The notes below the pieces were generated by a model, which was not told the origin of the DNA, searched no databases, and saw only the letters and a list, made by a program, of their open reading frames with translations. From Cephalotrichum gorgonifer (lineage: Eukaryota > Ascomycota > Sordariomycetes > Microascales > Microascaceae): a stretch of DNA of 64,000 nt. Below, piece by piece: positions 1-11,894 of this stretch (position 1 is the stretch's first letter; each line of letters starts with the position of its first letter). Location of the stretch: NCBI GenBank assembly GCA_900312665.1, contig ONZQ02000016.1, forward strand, positions 719,361 to 783,360, given 5' to 3'. The position numbers and the translations under genes were made by a program.

Positions 1-1198
1 ATCTCTGAGCCTTTCCCCCTCCTCTGTGAGCCCCCGCTTGAGCGAGATTCTTACTTCTGTTTCTGTGGCACTTAAGCAGGCACGTGCTTGATTTCTCGGG
101 GCTTCGTCCAGGTGTTCTGATGTGTTTGCCTCGCCAAAGCTCGTTCGATTCTCCAGGTCTCCGCTGGAAAAAAGGGTCAAGATCCTGGATTGGGAAAGGG
201 GGGTGGGTAGGAGTGTAAAGTGAGCTATGCTGATGAACAAAGATTGGACGGGGAGGAAAAACAACAAGGTAGCTGTGAGCTCTCCTTTTGATTCCGAGGT
301 ATCTTTGCTTGTTTACCTCGACAAAGTGAGGTGATTCCCCACGGCTGTGGGGGAGCCAAGGAACCGAGTATCGGTGTAAGTGAGGTTTTTCGCCTGCCGT
401 CACCGTCGAAGAAGGCGGCGATTCTCTACAGAGAGAGTGGAAAGGGGTAAGAGCCCAGGATGTATGAGCGAGTAGACGATGGGGGAAAATCGGGATCAGG
501 GGAGAAAAGGGAAGCTCAAGGGGCCTGCAGCTGGCGGAGACCTTGTTATACTATACCCGTACGACTCAGGAGGGAGAGAGAGCTCCTTCTTCTGACTCCG
601 ACTCTCTCGTACTTCGTTCTCTCCTTTTGCCCCGGTTACCCAGCCAGCGACCTGTTTTTCTTCCCACTCCCCGAGCCCCTCACGTCCAAGAGGTGTTTAT
701 GTTTGCTACTTGTACTTCCTCGCTTGAGTCCACCCCTCTGTTGGCCTCTCCGGATTCGAGTTAATCACGCCCCCCTGGGCGTTTTACACCAGAATTCCTT
801 GTGCCACCTACTTCATATCATCTTCAGATGCCTAATAACCCTCCCCATCCCCACCTTCCCAACCCCCTATTCTCAACTCTCTCTTCGGAAATCTCCTCAA
901 CCCTAGATATAGCGGACTGGAAAGCAAATGTTGCTCAAATGGAGAGTGAACAGCCGTATAGTGAAAAATGTCCTGAGCGCGTGCCACCATCTCACAACCG
1001 CTGTCAGAGTCATGTAAGTCCACAGGGTGGAAGGTTCTGTGTTTCTATATCCCCTAACGCTCTCTCGATCTTGTCTTCTGTCCTCGTCCTCGTTTCTCAG
1101 CGGGAAGTGGTGCCTGTCGGCTGCTTGCATGTTGCGTAGGCATGGTAATGCAAAACATACTCTCCACCTGCGCATCTTCTCTTCTTCCATTTTCAACG

Positions 1199-1218
1199 GT
1201 GTGTGTGTGTGTGTGTGT
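1199..1218. repeat. (GT)10 microsatellite
   Basis: Ten uninterrupted GT dinucleotides followed closely by a G-rich tract. It lies in non-coding sequence. Confidence 0.95.
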
Positions 1219-2316
1219 ATGCTGGGGGGGCGGGGGGAAGAAAAAAAGGGGTAAGGGTGCAGCTTCGTCTATCTGAGCACGTGGTATCCGATCATCCCCC
1301 TTCGTAATATCGCTATTCTTTCTCCTGTCTCCGCAACCCGGTACCAATCAAGGAACGTAGCTGGGTCCCTCGGAATGATAACTCGTATTTGGTCATGCAG
1401 CCTTTCGCGCATTCGCGCATGATGTAAACGCCGGAAGTGGGGCTTCGTCCAAAGGACAGGAGCAAACGGAGGCGAACAGGACACAACGGAGGACAGGAGA
1501 GGTACACAGGAGCAACGGCGTGGATCTGGCTGCCTGTCAGCCAGTGAAATTTTGAGAACCTGTAGCTGAACACAAATAGAATAGTATAAGTACGAGTAGA
1601 GGGGATCAGGAGCAGTCGAGGTAGTACAGCACAGTGATGTTGGGTGGATGGCTGTATGCCTATGTAACCCCCATTTGGGGGGGATTTATACGAACACCCT
1701 ATCCTAGATATAGGGCCAGAGTCTCAGTCCTAGCCAAGATAAATAGGGAGAGCCATCGGCAATCCGTTAGCGATGGAGTGGTCGACTTACTCCCCGGCCC
1801 AGCCCCAGTATACCCCGTCCTCCCTTACACACGCCTCGGATACTCCCCGCTGAGGACTGGGGCGTAAAAGGGCGTTCGGAATAGAATATTCCGAGAGAAC
1901 AACAGTGTGTTTGGAAAATTAAGCGGGGTTGGAAACCCGTTTCTTCATCCTGTGCACGGGTCAGACACGAGGAAGGCAAGCCTCGAAAGCTGCGATCCCC
2001 TCGATCGGCCCAGTTATTTTTCCTTTCTCTGTTGTTTGAATCGAATACCGCACAATACTACCAGTATGTCGACGAGTTCCAAACACGAGAAGAAAACGAA
2101 CCTCGAGGCGTAGCCATCCGTTTGCTGCTGTGTGGACCGGGGGAGGTCGAAGTATCTTGTATCACTCGTCGCTTCAATGCGTTTCGATAGTCCCACAGGG
2201 TTCCCATATCAGAGAGCTATACTGGCACACCCCCTCAATTTCGCCTCTCACTTGTGCCAAGTTCCATCTACTTTGTATGAGGTGCGCCTGTCTCGGCTGG
2301 CGCCGCACACTCGGCT

Positions 2317-2330
2317 CCCCCCCCCCCCCC
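2317..2330. repeat. Poly-C tract
   Basis: Fourteen consecutive C residues in non-coding sequence. The length may be imprecise because homopolymers are prone to sequencing error. Confidence 0.9.
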
Positions 2331-3979
2331 AAAGACTAGGAGGGTTTGGTGAAGCTGAGGGACCAGGGGGCGTCTCTGTGCCCTCAGTTTGTGATTCTTC
2401 TCCGCTAATTGCGGGGGTGGGTGATTTAACTGGGTGGTTTGCTCTGTGCTCCCTCGCGAGAGACAGCAAAGGGCATTTCCTCATTGAGCCAGGTACATCT
2501 CTCCATGCCGCTGTCAAACGGATGAGATCTAGCATGTTTGGGAAACAAAAGCCAAGCAGGAAGACGAAAGAAGCAAACAAATCTGAAAGAACACAAAACA
2601 AGCTAATCTCGAAGAGGAGGGCCGAAACTGGCTGTCAGATCAGATGCCAAAAGGAGATGAAACCAAGGGGGAAAAAAGTACGAAAGAAACGAGGCAGCGC
2701 CTTGTGAGAGCGCTCCTCACTCACAGAAAAACTCGCCGTCAGTACATGTGAGTACATGAAACTCGGGGAAAAGTCCGCCAACGTCCCACTGAGAGGCGAA
2801 CAACTGAGAAAAATAGATAACAAGGGAGAAAGGGATCAAAAGTAACCAGTGTATCACACATTCCCCTAGGGACTGACCATTACGACCATCACGGATCCCG
2901 CTCGCTCACTTTCGGCTCTCCACTTACACCCACCTCTCCCCTCCTTCTCAGCCGCACTCCCCCCAGGCTTCTCCCCCCTGATTCTCTCACCAGGACGTCC
3001 GGAATAAGTTATGTAAAATAAGACAGTGATAACATTAGTGACCGCTGTGAATAAACATGACCAAAAAACTGCAATGCCAAGAAGGAAGGATCTCGTTAAC
3101 TATTCCCGTTTATTCAACTTTCGGCCACCCTTGTGTCACCTCCTTGACATATGTTTAATAGGTTGAGACGGGCATGTGGAGCCTCGTCGGAAGAGGACAT
3201 GAGAACTGCCATGCGACTGCCCAGACATCCGTCGATTCTGGGGAAGCCTGGTTTCTCTACCTCCACCCCCCGGGTCCGGCGCTTCCAGCTTCACAATCCC
3301 GATGATTTCCAGGGTACCATGAGAACAGGTGAATGGTTACCTGGCACCCCGACCATCCCCCGCGTTCGACTATATGACAGGTGCCTCTGCGACCCAAGGG
3401 CAAGTTTGGCCTTCTCCACTTGAGGCCCTTAAGTAAACGGATATGAATCGCCAGGGTAAGGAGTAGTAAGTCTGTGGAGCCCCAGACGAGAGCTACACCA
3501 AGAAAGTGTGGTACGGGGAGAGAACATGCAAGTCCGAGCAGAAATTGGCATATCCGCTTCACAGGGGAAGCAAGCTAGTCTCGGGTAAACGAAAAAAAGA
3601 ACTTTCAAACAGACGGAAAACGGACAAGAAATTAAAGAGCACTAATGCGGAATGAGGGAAACATGAGGCGCAAGGACAGAACTCTCTGATATGCAAGGCG
3701 AACACAGCTCGGACCCTATGAGAAGGAAGCTTCATAAATATTATTATCACCCACCATCGCAAACAGTAGAGACGAGGGAGGGAGAGACAACGGAGAGAAA
3801 TGGGGGACTTCTGTAGGTAGTGGAGAACACATAGCCGAGCTTTCGTTACACAGAACCCTGGCTTGTGTAACCCCCATACTGATACTCTTCTCCTCAAGTA
3901 AAGTAGAAAAATGGAAGGCATGGAGAAGTAAAAGTGCTGCAAGCCGTATAATACAGGAAGAGCTTCGGGAAAAAAAGAA

Positions 3980-4006
3980 GGGGGGTGGGGGGGGGGAGGG
4001 GGGTGG
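3980..4006. repeat. G-rich tract
   Basis: A stretch consisting almost only of G with single T and A interruptions, intergenic. It could form a G-quadruplex on the plus strand, but nothing nearby shows a function. Confidence 0.8.
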
Positions 4007-4613
4007 AAACTGCCGATGGAGTGTATTCGTCGCTTCGGATATGACAGAATCAATGAATGAATGACTGACTTCAGCTCTCCTGCTGTTGTGAGCGAACGCC
4101 GACTTTCATGGTTGATTAGCGCTCATGAATCCACCTGGCCGCAGATACGAACCTCCTCCCCCTGAGCGAAGAAGCCCCGATCTCCGTCTTGGGACAGAGA
4201 ACACCCTCTTCCCAGTGCGCGTAGCAAGCAGCGCCGCCGGAGCTTTGTCTCCTGGGTGCATCCGTCCACGACATATCCCCCAACCCCTTTTCGTTGACGG
4301 CCCCAATACGGAACCGGGTAGGCTAACGTCGTGGTCGTGCTACCACTTTGCCCGCCCTGCAAAGTACCTTACTTATCCTGCTCCGACCATCCGAAGCGGC
4401 CCCTTTCTCCTTTCGCCCACATTCGGGACCCATGCTCGAGGCTAACCGCTGGATTGACCACTAACGATGCGACACAAATAGTCGGGGCTGCGTGTGGAGG
4501 GAGGGCGGAGGGTCCTGTCAGGGGTAACCGCAGTGGGGTTGGCCAGTTGTGAATAAGTCCAGTACTAACATGCATCCTCAATGTTCATTCTCTTTCAACT
4601 AGCAAAGATAAAA

Positions 4614-4626
4614 GGGGGGGGGGGGG
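4614..4626. repeat. Poly-G tract
   Basis: Thirteen consecutive G residues in non-coding sequence. Confidence 0.9.
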
Positions 4627-6377
4627 AGTAAGGGGTGGCCAGGCTATTCTCCAAGTTCCTGCTGTTCCCCTGATCGGCCCCGTTTGTACCGTCTCCGTTC
4701 GACATTCCGCAGATTCAAATACCAAACGGAACATAGGCCACAAACGAGTAACCGAGCATCTTTTGAGCTTGACCACACAACAAGGCTTTGTGATAACTGA
4801 CAGAACTTGGGCGTCGACATGTACCGAAGCACTCCGATGTGTCTATACCCGACGTAGCCAGATCCGAGATCTTCCCGGGCCGGAGCGATTTAGGGTGTGG
4901 GGGTTCCGAACGGCCAATCCAAGCTAGGGTAATCAACGATCCACTTCGAGGTATTTGACATTGAGGGCCGGCCCTCGATCGTAGTGATGGGTAGACTGCA
5001 AGGCGACGGTTCCATTTCTGTGACACAAGGATGTATCTGACACGCAAGTGACTCGCCCCCAACAGGTGTATATGATTGTGGCCCACGGCCGACGCCCGCG
5101 TTTGGGTACGGTAGTCCTTGTAAACCTAACTCGTCGAGACAGCTTAGAGGGTGGCCGTATATCCACCCTGACGAGATCTCCGGTACGCCTTTCCTAGTAT
5201 GCAACAGTAGTAAGCGAAACCGTACCTGAGATATATATATGCGCCACCAGCACATACACAGCACCTATTGGGCTCCAGGCGGTGGAGGTGGAGGGGCTCG
5301 TATTGACGGAAAGCAACGCTTCAAGACGGTGGTACCGGCGTACGACATGAAACATCCTCCCTCTTATTTTATCTGCCGCCCTCCTAGCCCGATTGATCTA
5401 TTGAGACGACCAGGCACATGTAGCGCTAGCCAGAGAGGGAGTAAAGGGGGATATGGAGAATTTCCTCCCATCCTTGCGTCTCCCCGGAGGCCGTACAGTC
5501 TTTCCTTGGAAGTGTCAGTTCAAGTATAGGAGACAAGGTACATGCGCCCACCCGCTTTCTCGTCGTGCTCTTCGGGGCCATGTGATCGGGCCGGTTTGCC
5601 AGGTGTCTATCGCATCTAATCAGGCATGGGTCTCTCCAGATGCTGAGGGTCTCTAGCGGAGGACCCGTTTGTCGATTACCGCCCCTTGTCCCCCCCGGGC
5701 CCCCTTCTTTCCCAGATAAGGAGATCTCTCAAGATAGTAACCGGCGGGACCTTATGCAGCCTTGGTGGCGCGTGCTGGCCACACCAACTCCGACGCTGGG
5801 GGTTTGCTCACGGCATTAGGATGCAGAGAGCAGTTTCCGGATTAGAGCTAGGTTCCCCCAAGCCATCAGCAGCTAAGGCTGTGTAGCTCCCCTAAAGTAG
5901 AGAGCACACGACTAAGACAAGATGGGACGTAGGGCCGTCCAATAATGTCCTGAGGCGTGAACTTGAAGGGACAGCATAAGGTGAGTCCTTAGCATCCCCT
6001 CTCCCCCTTCAACCCCAGCTTTCTAGCCGATGTTGCTTCAACTTCGGCCATACCATCCTCGGTTCACCTCAACCCCACCAGCTCCACTTATCCTCCAGTG
6101 CCCTCCCTCCAATGTCCTCTTTCCAAACCACCTCGCTCGGGGCTTCGATGGTGTTTAGTGCTACGTTGCACGCAGCCTCTGTCTGTCCTAGCCAATTCGC
6201 GAGCCGGATATCCGCACATGAGGAGAGCGAGCGCCGTGGTAGTACAAAAAAAAGAATCAGTCCGTCTTAGACTTGACCTGAGTGGCCCAAGGAGCCAATA
6301 GAAGTGGGTCATGCCATTACGCAACTTGTGGAACAAGGTAAGAGAGATGAGAGTATATCATGGAGACGCTGTGATTG

Positions 6378-6404
6378 GAGAGCGCGGAGAGCGTGGAGAG
6401 CGTG
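6378..6404. repeat. 9-bp tandem repeat, three copies
   Basis: Three head-to-tail copies of GAGAGCGYG (the first with C, the other two with T). It lies in non-coding sequence. Confidence 0.85.
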
Positions 6405-7809
6405 TTATATATCTTGTAGGGCTTGTTTGCCTGATGGCCTTGAAATCCGTACTATATAGCGGGTCAGGGCATGCAGCCGTGGGGCTGGTGTCATCGGGTG
6501 GCCATTTGACACGCCGTGCAGTGAAGAATACATCGGCGGGTGAGGAACATTCCACAGGCGTGTCAACCCAGGCTCTGGGAACAACAGAAATACTCCGATG
6601 CTGGGTGCTGCGTCATTCACGGGCAGATGAATTGGGGGGAGGCCTTGGTAGTACGAGGGGCCCTTACAGAGTGGCGCGGCCGCTTCAACATGTGACTTGA
6701 GAGTAAGAAGAGGGAGGAAGGATTGAGGTAAGGGGGGGAGAAGCGCTTCAAACGTAGGCAAAACAAGAATCGAGAAATGTGTGACACTAAGCCCGGGGAG
6801 GAGGCATAGCGGGGGATATCCGTACAGCAATGAGCCGCGCAATTCTGACGAGCGACGCTGTCGGGGGCAAAATGAACTCCGGTTGTGAAAGGTAAATCAA
6901 GTGTGAAGTCCGAGGAATGTGAGAATTGACAGCTGTTCGCCGGACACCCTGGGGTAGCAACAGGTAACCTATTGGGGCACGGCGATGGTATTAAAGACGG
7001 TTGATCGGTCGTAGGTGGATGCCTGCGGGTAGTAGGCAGCTCACTGCAAAGCTGGATGCCGCCTCCCACCGGGTGTATTGTCCGCCAGAAACACTGCCAC
7101 AACGCTGCAGTACCGGTGGGACTTACTTGCTAGGCTAGAGGTAATACGCCTGCTGTACTCCGAGCACCTCTACTTCAAGCTTCCCCATAGATCACTTTCC
7201 CGACCGGGCTATCGACCTCCTACCCTCCTCTCGTGCAGCGGGCTGAACTGCAAGGTGTAAACGAGTGGGCATTGCTACCGCCGGTGCACTCCGAGGAACT
7301 GTAGCAGAACGTATGCCTGTTCCCGGTAGCACAAGAGTAAGGGACTACAAGAGAACCTTGATGTCTCCCTCTACTGCGGTGGCGGCCGCAGCAGGGTCCA
7401 GTGGTATTCTATGTACCGTTGATGGAGCTTCAGTGGTGACACGAAGTAGCACAGCTGATCCAGGTAGGGTAGGTCGAAGATCGAATTAACGAGGGCAGAG
7501 GACAGGTTGATGTCGCGCCTTCGTGTCCGGGCCACTTCCACGTTATGCCGAGTTCGGTTGACTGGGGGCTCGAGATTGGATGGTGATTAACGGTTCCGAA
7601 CTCGGAAACATCTTTGTTGATGAGGACGGCGTGCGCATCAGTTGAGTAAGGGAGAATGGTGAGCTGTATGGGATATGCCTACCTTCCGAGGAACGGACGG
7701 CATCATGTTGGGGAGGGGGTTCTGATAGCATGGATGACGCCGCCATCATCACGACCGCAGTTGGTGCCAATAGTTACATGGTCGGGCATTCGTAGATATA
7801 ATGCGATTC

Positions 7810-9258
7810 TCAACGCCTGTCTCGCTGGTCGTAGCGCTCGCGAGGGGGCATATGGTCCCTGCGGTCCCGTCGATCTCGATCCCGATCTCGACCCCTGTCA
7901 TTCCGATCGTACCTGTTTTCATTCGCCTCCCTGTCACGGCGATCGGATCGAGAATAGCGATCCTCCCGTTGCCGGTATGGACTCCGACTCCTGCTCCGCC
8001 TCCTTGGGCGATGGGGGGCACTGTTGCGGGAAGCTTCGTTGCGGCCACCCTCATCATCGTCCCTGCGGCGAGTAGGGCCCCTATCGTGCGTGCGCTTCAT
8101 CTCTTCTTCGCCGTACACCATGCCATATCTGGCATTGTTGTCCTCATTGTACTCATCGCGATACTGCCTCCTCTTCTCCAGCTCCGCGGCACCACCGTAG
8201 CCGCCCCGGGAAGCGTGAGACCGACGCTTTTGAGTCTCGTCCTTCCTCCAGGCCTCGCTGAGCTTGCTAACGCTTTGGGAGAAGTCGACATGAATGCGAC
8301 GGTCGTCAATTAGGACATCCTGCATTTTCGCGTAGGCGGCTTCGCAAGAGTCCTTGTTCTCGTATTCTATAAAGGCATACTGGAGACTGTCGCCGGTCTT
8401 TCTGTCCCGGATCACCTCGCAGCTCAGGATCTTCCCAAAACGGCCGAAGATGAGCTCGAGGTCTTCGTCTGTCGTTACTGGGTTCAGTTTGCAGACGAAC
8501 AGAACGTTCTCGGGAGGCTTGACCTCGGCAAAAGGTAGGTCTCCCATCAGCTCAAGGGTTAGGGCATTGGCTCTTGCGTCTTGCTCACGTCGGCGCTTCT
8601 CTGCCGCCGCCTCGTCTACATCGCCCGCCTCGAGAAGGGATGCCTCGTCAGCGATGCGCACTGTCGCAAGCTGAGCCTTTGTCGGTTGGGGGGAGTGGCT
8701 AGGCTCGCGGAGGCCGGCAGGATCGGGGAAGGGGTCGTCGAGAATGATTGTATGGTTGATACGAATATCCACGAGGGGGTGGCCCTTCTCGTCGGTAATG
8801 GCGTTGTTAATCTTGTCCAGAACGTCGAAGCCCTCGACGACCTTGCCAAAGATGGCAGCCTTGCCGTCTAGGTAGTCTGTATCATCGCCGAGGGTGATGT
8901 TAAACTGCGAAGCTGCAACTCTAATGTCGGGGTCGGACGGTAAGGGAGCGGTCGCCATGCTCACGGTGCCTAGCTCCGTATGCTTGAGCTTCGGGTGGAA
9001 GAGGGCAGGGAAGGCCTTCTTGGAAGGGTCACGGGAGGTGAGGCCCCATATCGACGTCCCGCCATCGGATTCGGAGGATAGAGGACCGAGGGGGTCTCCG
9101 GTCTGAAAGGAAAAGTTCTTCTGGATCGTGTGGATAGGCGAGAAGTTGTAGTACTTGACTTTACAGAGCTTCAAGAAGTTTTCGCAGAGCTTCGGCGCGT
9201 AGTCGACGAGTAAATCGATGACGATATCGCCTGAGCTTGTCTCTATTAGCACCGACAT
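7810..9258 (-). CDS. PPIL4: PPIL4-type peptidyl-prolyl isomerase-like protein with RRM
   Basis: Single-exon gene of 482 aa. Residues 1-175 form a cyclophilin-like domain with the family landmarks FQTGDP (51-56) and an [14 protein letters not shown] segment (137-150). Residues 251-329 are an RNA recognition motif with an RNP2-like LFVCKL and an RNP1-like YAFIEYEN. The tail from about 380 is rich in Arg, Asp and Ser (RS/RD type), as in spliceosome-associated proteins. The family is nuclear and linked to pre-mRNA splicing. In active cyclophilins an Arg follows the conserved His; here the pair is His43-Thr44, so isomerase activity is probably weak or absent, as is usual in PPIL4 members. The start gives a domain beginning at the first residues, as in orthologues. 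The gene is divergent from RPA43 over 362 bp. Family assignment is firm; function is by homology. Confidence 0.93.
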   Translation of the reverse strand: MSVLIETSSGDIVIDLLVDYAPKLCENFLKLCKVKYYNFSPIHTIQKNFSFQTGDPLGPLSSESDGGTSIWGLTSRDPSKKAFPALFHPKLKHTELGTVSMATAPLPSDPDIRVAASQFNITLGDDTDYLDGKAAIFGKVVEGFDVLDKINNAITDEKGHPLVDIRINHTIILDDPFPDPAGLREPSHSPQPTKAQLATVRIADEASLLEAGDVDEAAAEKRRREQDARANALTLELMGDLPFAEVKPPENVLFVCKLNPVTTDEDLELIFGRFGKILSCEVIRDRKTGDSLQYAFIEYENKDSCEAAYAKMQDVLIDDRRIHVDFSQSVSKLSEAWRKDETQKRRSHASRGGYGGAAELEKRRQYRDEYNEDNNARYGMVYGEEEMKRTHDRGPTRRRDDDEGGRNEASRNSAPHRPRRRSRSRSPYRQREDRYSRSDRRDREANENRYDRNDRGRDRDRDRRDRRDHMPPRERYDQRDRR

Positions 9259-9620
9259 TTCGTATCAGTGCGTAGAAATTGAGAGATGAATGCGAGTGGT
9301 GGAACAGCCGATCCAGGAGTAGACGAGACAGGAACGGTATGGGAGATGGTTTAAGAGGTGCAGGCTTGGATCCATAACAAGGAAGTTCAAGGTGTTGGAG
9401 CCTCCAAATTGGTATTGGCCAATCATATTCCGCGGGGCTAAGAGCTTCACCACTACTGCTGGATTTGGACCCACTTTCCACCTCGTGCATGCCCCACGCC
9501 AAACTTTTTTTTTTGACTGATTCGCTTCACTTTTCTTCTGCCGCTTTTTTTCTTCTCCGAGCCTTCTCGCTCGCGGCACCCGCAATACTCTTTCCACGAC
9601 CCGACATCCACTCTCTCGAC
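9259..9620. promoter_or_regulatory. Bidirectional promoter with clustered CCAAT boxes
   Basis: The 362 bp between the divergent PPIL4-like and RPA43 start codons must serve both genes. It contains ATTGG at 9408-9412 and a perfect ATTGGCCAAT palindrome at 9414-9423, so three CCAAT elements on two strands lie within 16 bp. CCAAT is the binding site of the fungal HAP/CBC complex. The segment from 9505 to 9590 is pyrimidine-rich, as is common in fungal core promoters and 5' UTRs. Use of the sites is inferred. Confidence 0.6.
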
Positions 9621-11240
9621 ATGGCTTCCGCCGACGCTAAAGTGTCCAAGAAGCGGCGACAAGACGGGGACCCAGAGGCCGCCAAGAGGAAGCAAAAGAA
9701 GCAGAAAAAGGCGACTCAGTCGGCCGAATTTTTGGCTTCAAGCCCGGAACCTGACGTCGAAGGCAAAGATGGCAACGAGCACCCGAAGACCGATCCCGAC
9801 ATGACCCCGGCTCGGTCGACGAAACCGAAATCGGAAAAGAAGAAGAAGGAGCCCAAGGCTGAGGAGGCGTCACCCGCCAAGGTCAATGCCGCCAGCGCCT
9901 TAGCATCCTCTGAAGGACTTCCCGTGAGGGCGAAGAAGGAAAAGAAATCCAAGAAGGACTCTTCCGAACCAATACTCGCACCGCTATCTGCAGCCCCGGC
10001 GCTGAAGGTAAAGAAGTCTAAGAAGGTAAAGGAGGCCGAGGAGCAAGAACAGGCGAATCAGTCGGGGAGCGAGAGGTCAACGCCCGCCCCATCGGTGCCG
10101 GACCACCTCCTGACCAAGGCCGTTGACACCGAGGCGAAGCGAAAGAAGCGGAAGGATAAGGCGCGCGAGATACCGGCTACTCCTTCCCCAACTCAGCCAT
10201 TGGCTCGGGAGAAGTCCCCAGAAGCGGAACACAGCGATGGGTCGGCCGCGGACTCTCCGTCGGCCAAGCTGGCATCCAAGTCCACAACCTCCAAGCCAAG
10301 CCGCACATCGGCGAGGAGTATAGCACCACCCCCGGTGGTCATGCAACAAGTGGCAAGATGGGTACCCCTCTGGCCCCGGGGCTGGAACCAACCGATAACG
10401 GCGGCCATCGAGCAGCACTTCACGCCCAAGCTCAACCGCTACGACGGCGAGGTGGGCGGCGTCCTCCTCGGATTCAAAAACGTCTGCCTCAACGACCGCC
10501 CCACGCGCAAGGGCGCGGCGACGGAGGACCGCGAGGCGGTCAAGCTCCTCAGCGTCAACGAGTTCGGCGTCGGCTTCTGCTGGCTGATCGCCGACCTCGA
10601 GCTCTTCCTCCCCAAGCGAGGATCCTCCATGGAGGGCGAGCTCACCTTCCAGAACCAGGGCCACATTGGTGTTGTGTGCTGGGACAGGTTCAACGCCAGC
10701 ATCGAGGCGACCCGGCTCCCGGCCACGTGGAGTTGGGTCGCGGTGTCCGAGGAAGACTTTGGCATGGGGGGCGATTACATGGACGTGGATGGCGAGCAGG
10801 CGGGAGGAGAGGACGGGTCGGCGACGCCGCTCGGCTACTGGGCTGACGGCGACGGTAACAAGGTGGAGGGCAAGCTGCAATTCCGGATCAAGAACTACGA
10901 CATCGGCCTCAGCGGGGACCACAGCTTCCTCTGTATTGAGGGCACGATGCTCGACGAGAAGGAGGAGAACCGGCTGAGGGAAAAGGAGCTCAAGTACGCG
11001 GGCGGGCCGAGCGTGGGCCGCTCGAAGAGGGCGCAGCGGAGGCTTCCCGAGTTCAGCATGACGGATCTCGGGGTGGAAGAGGAGGCGGATAAGTCGAAGA
11101 TGTGGGGGAAGAGGGAGCGGCGGGAGGACCGTGCCAAGCCAACGGACATTATGGTGGACGAGGGCTGGACTGTAGATGATAGGGGCAGGGCGATCGCCCC
11201 CGTGGCAGAGGCAGTCGACATAGTGGGAGAGGACCTATAA
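9621..11240 (+). CDS. RPA43: DNA-directed RNA polymerase I subunit RPA43
   Basis: Single exon, 539 aa from the ATG at 9621. Residues 1 to about 230 are a low-complexity, Lys-rich, disordered region with many KKSKK-like clusters that could act as nucleolar localisation signals. Residues about 235-443 match the RPA43 core: an N-terminal part (PPPVVMQQVARWVPLWP), a segment GVLLGFKNVCLND, then an OB-fold S1-like part (LELFLPKRGSSMEGEL, GHIGVVCWDRFNASI). An acidic stretch interrupts the OB region near 10760-10860, as in other fungal members. RPA43 pairs with RPA14 in the Pol I stalk and contacts the initiation factor Rrn3. The frame is open upstream to 9465, but that part is T/C-rich promoter-like sequence, so the later ATG, which begins the Lys-rich region, is preferred. 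Confidence 0.88.
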   Translation: MASADAKVSKKRRQDGDPEAAKRKQKKQKKATQSAEFLASSPEPDVEGKDGNEHPKTDPDMTPARSTKPKSEKKKKEPKAEEASPAKVNAASALASSEGLPVRAKKEKKSKKDSSEPILAPLSAAPALKVKKSKKVKEAEEQEQANQSGSERSTPAPSVPDHLLTKAVDTEAKRKKRKDKAREIPATPSPTQPLAREKSPEAEHSDGSAADSPSAKLASKSTTSKPSRTSARSIAPPPVVMQQVARWVPLWPRGWNQPITAAIEQHFTPKLNRYDGEVGGVLLGFKNVCLNDRPTRKGAATEDREAVKLLSVNEFGVGFCWLIADLELFLPKRGSSMEGELTFQNQGHIGVVCWDRFNASIEATRLPATWSWVAVSEEDFGMGGDYMDVDGEQAGGEDGSATPLGYWADGDGNKVEGKLQFRIKNYDIGLSGDHSFLCIEGTMLDEKEENRLREKELKYAGGPSVGRSKRAQRRLPEFSMTDLGVEEEADKSKMWGKRERREDRAKPTDIMVDEGWTVDDRGRAIAPVAEAVDIVGEDL

Positions 11241-11894
11241 AATGTGTGGCTGGAGGGGATGTGAGAGGAATGTCCTTTGTCAAGCGGCGTTGTTCTGGTA
11301 TGCTGGATGCTATGGATGATTATACAGGGTCGTAATTGTTTCAAAGCATTGCTTATAATACAGCTTAACCCCAGGCTGGATTTTGGTCATATCTCTACCT
11401 CATTTCGCTCTCCAATCCTGCCGGCTTCCAATGACCTATGCAATGACCGCAACCAAAGGACACAGGGATATGAGAAAGAGCGAGGTTCCTCTGTCCTATC
11501 CACATTTTAACTCTCACCACTCCGTACCTCTTCCAGATTCCATAACACTAGTTCTTGGCAAATCTCGCTCAATAATTACACCTCGCACCTAGAGGCTCCT
11601 GGGGCCAACTTGAGGCGAGGTGGTCCATAAGCGTTATTTGTAATATTCCCATCTCACCGACCAGAACCTACTACATGTACTCTAACAAGGATTGACTTTC
11701 AAATATCAGCTTCCAGATCATGATCAATTACTATGGCCCAGCCCCTAGAACATTCTATAATGGGTTACATATATATTCTATACCTTACTTGATGTAGTCT
11801 ACTTCCCTGTAAGCAACTTGCTCAGCCCCTCCCCCAATTCATGAACAGTCCGGTCGTGTCGTCCCTTTGACAATACCTAGACGCATACACGGGC
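11241..11894. other. Intergenic region
   Basis: 654 bp between two plus-strand genes. It should contain the 3' UTR of RPA43 and the promoter of the F-box-like gene. The middle (11620-11790) is AT-richer than its surroundings. No further element was recognised. Confidence 0.6.

Larger units (their letters stand above)
1..7809. other. Gene-poor region, no gene recognised
   Basis: No reading frame in these 7.8 kb shows recognisable protein similarity, and no chain of exons with matching phases could be assembled. Open stretches are short, overlap on both strands and have low-complexity translations. Small repeats are listed separately: a GT run near 1.2 kb, a C run near 2.3 kb, G runs near 4.0 and 4.6 kb and a 9-bp triple repeat near 6.4 kb. 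The last 300 bp lie downstream of the minus-strand cyclophilin gene and will include its 3' UTR. A long non-coding RNA, a fast-evolving gene or the promoter of a gene off the left edge cannot be excluded. Confidence 0.55.

Noticed and set aside
460..7770. Many open frames of 60-190 codons in the first 7.8 kb
   Set aside because: No domain, no consistent codon bias, no phase-compatible exon chains; they overlap on both strands.
9465..9620. 52-codon N-terminal extension of RPA43
   Set aside because: The sequence is pyrimidine-rich and promoter-like and overlaps the bidirectional promoter; the conserved protein begins after it.
10077..10922. 281-codon open frame antisense to RPA43
   Set aside because: It is a shadow of strong G/C third-position bias of the real gene; the translation has no recognisable domain.
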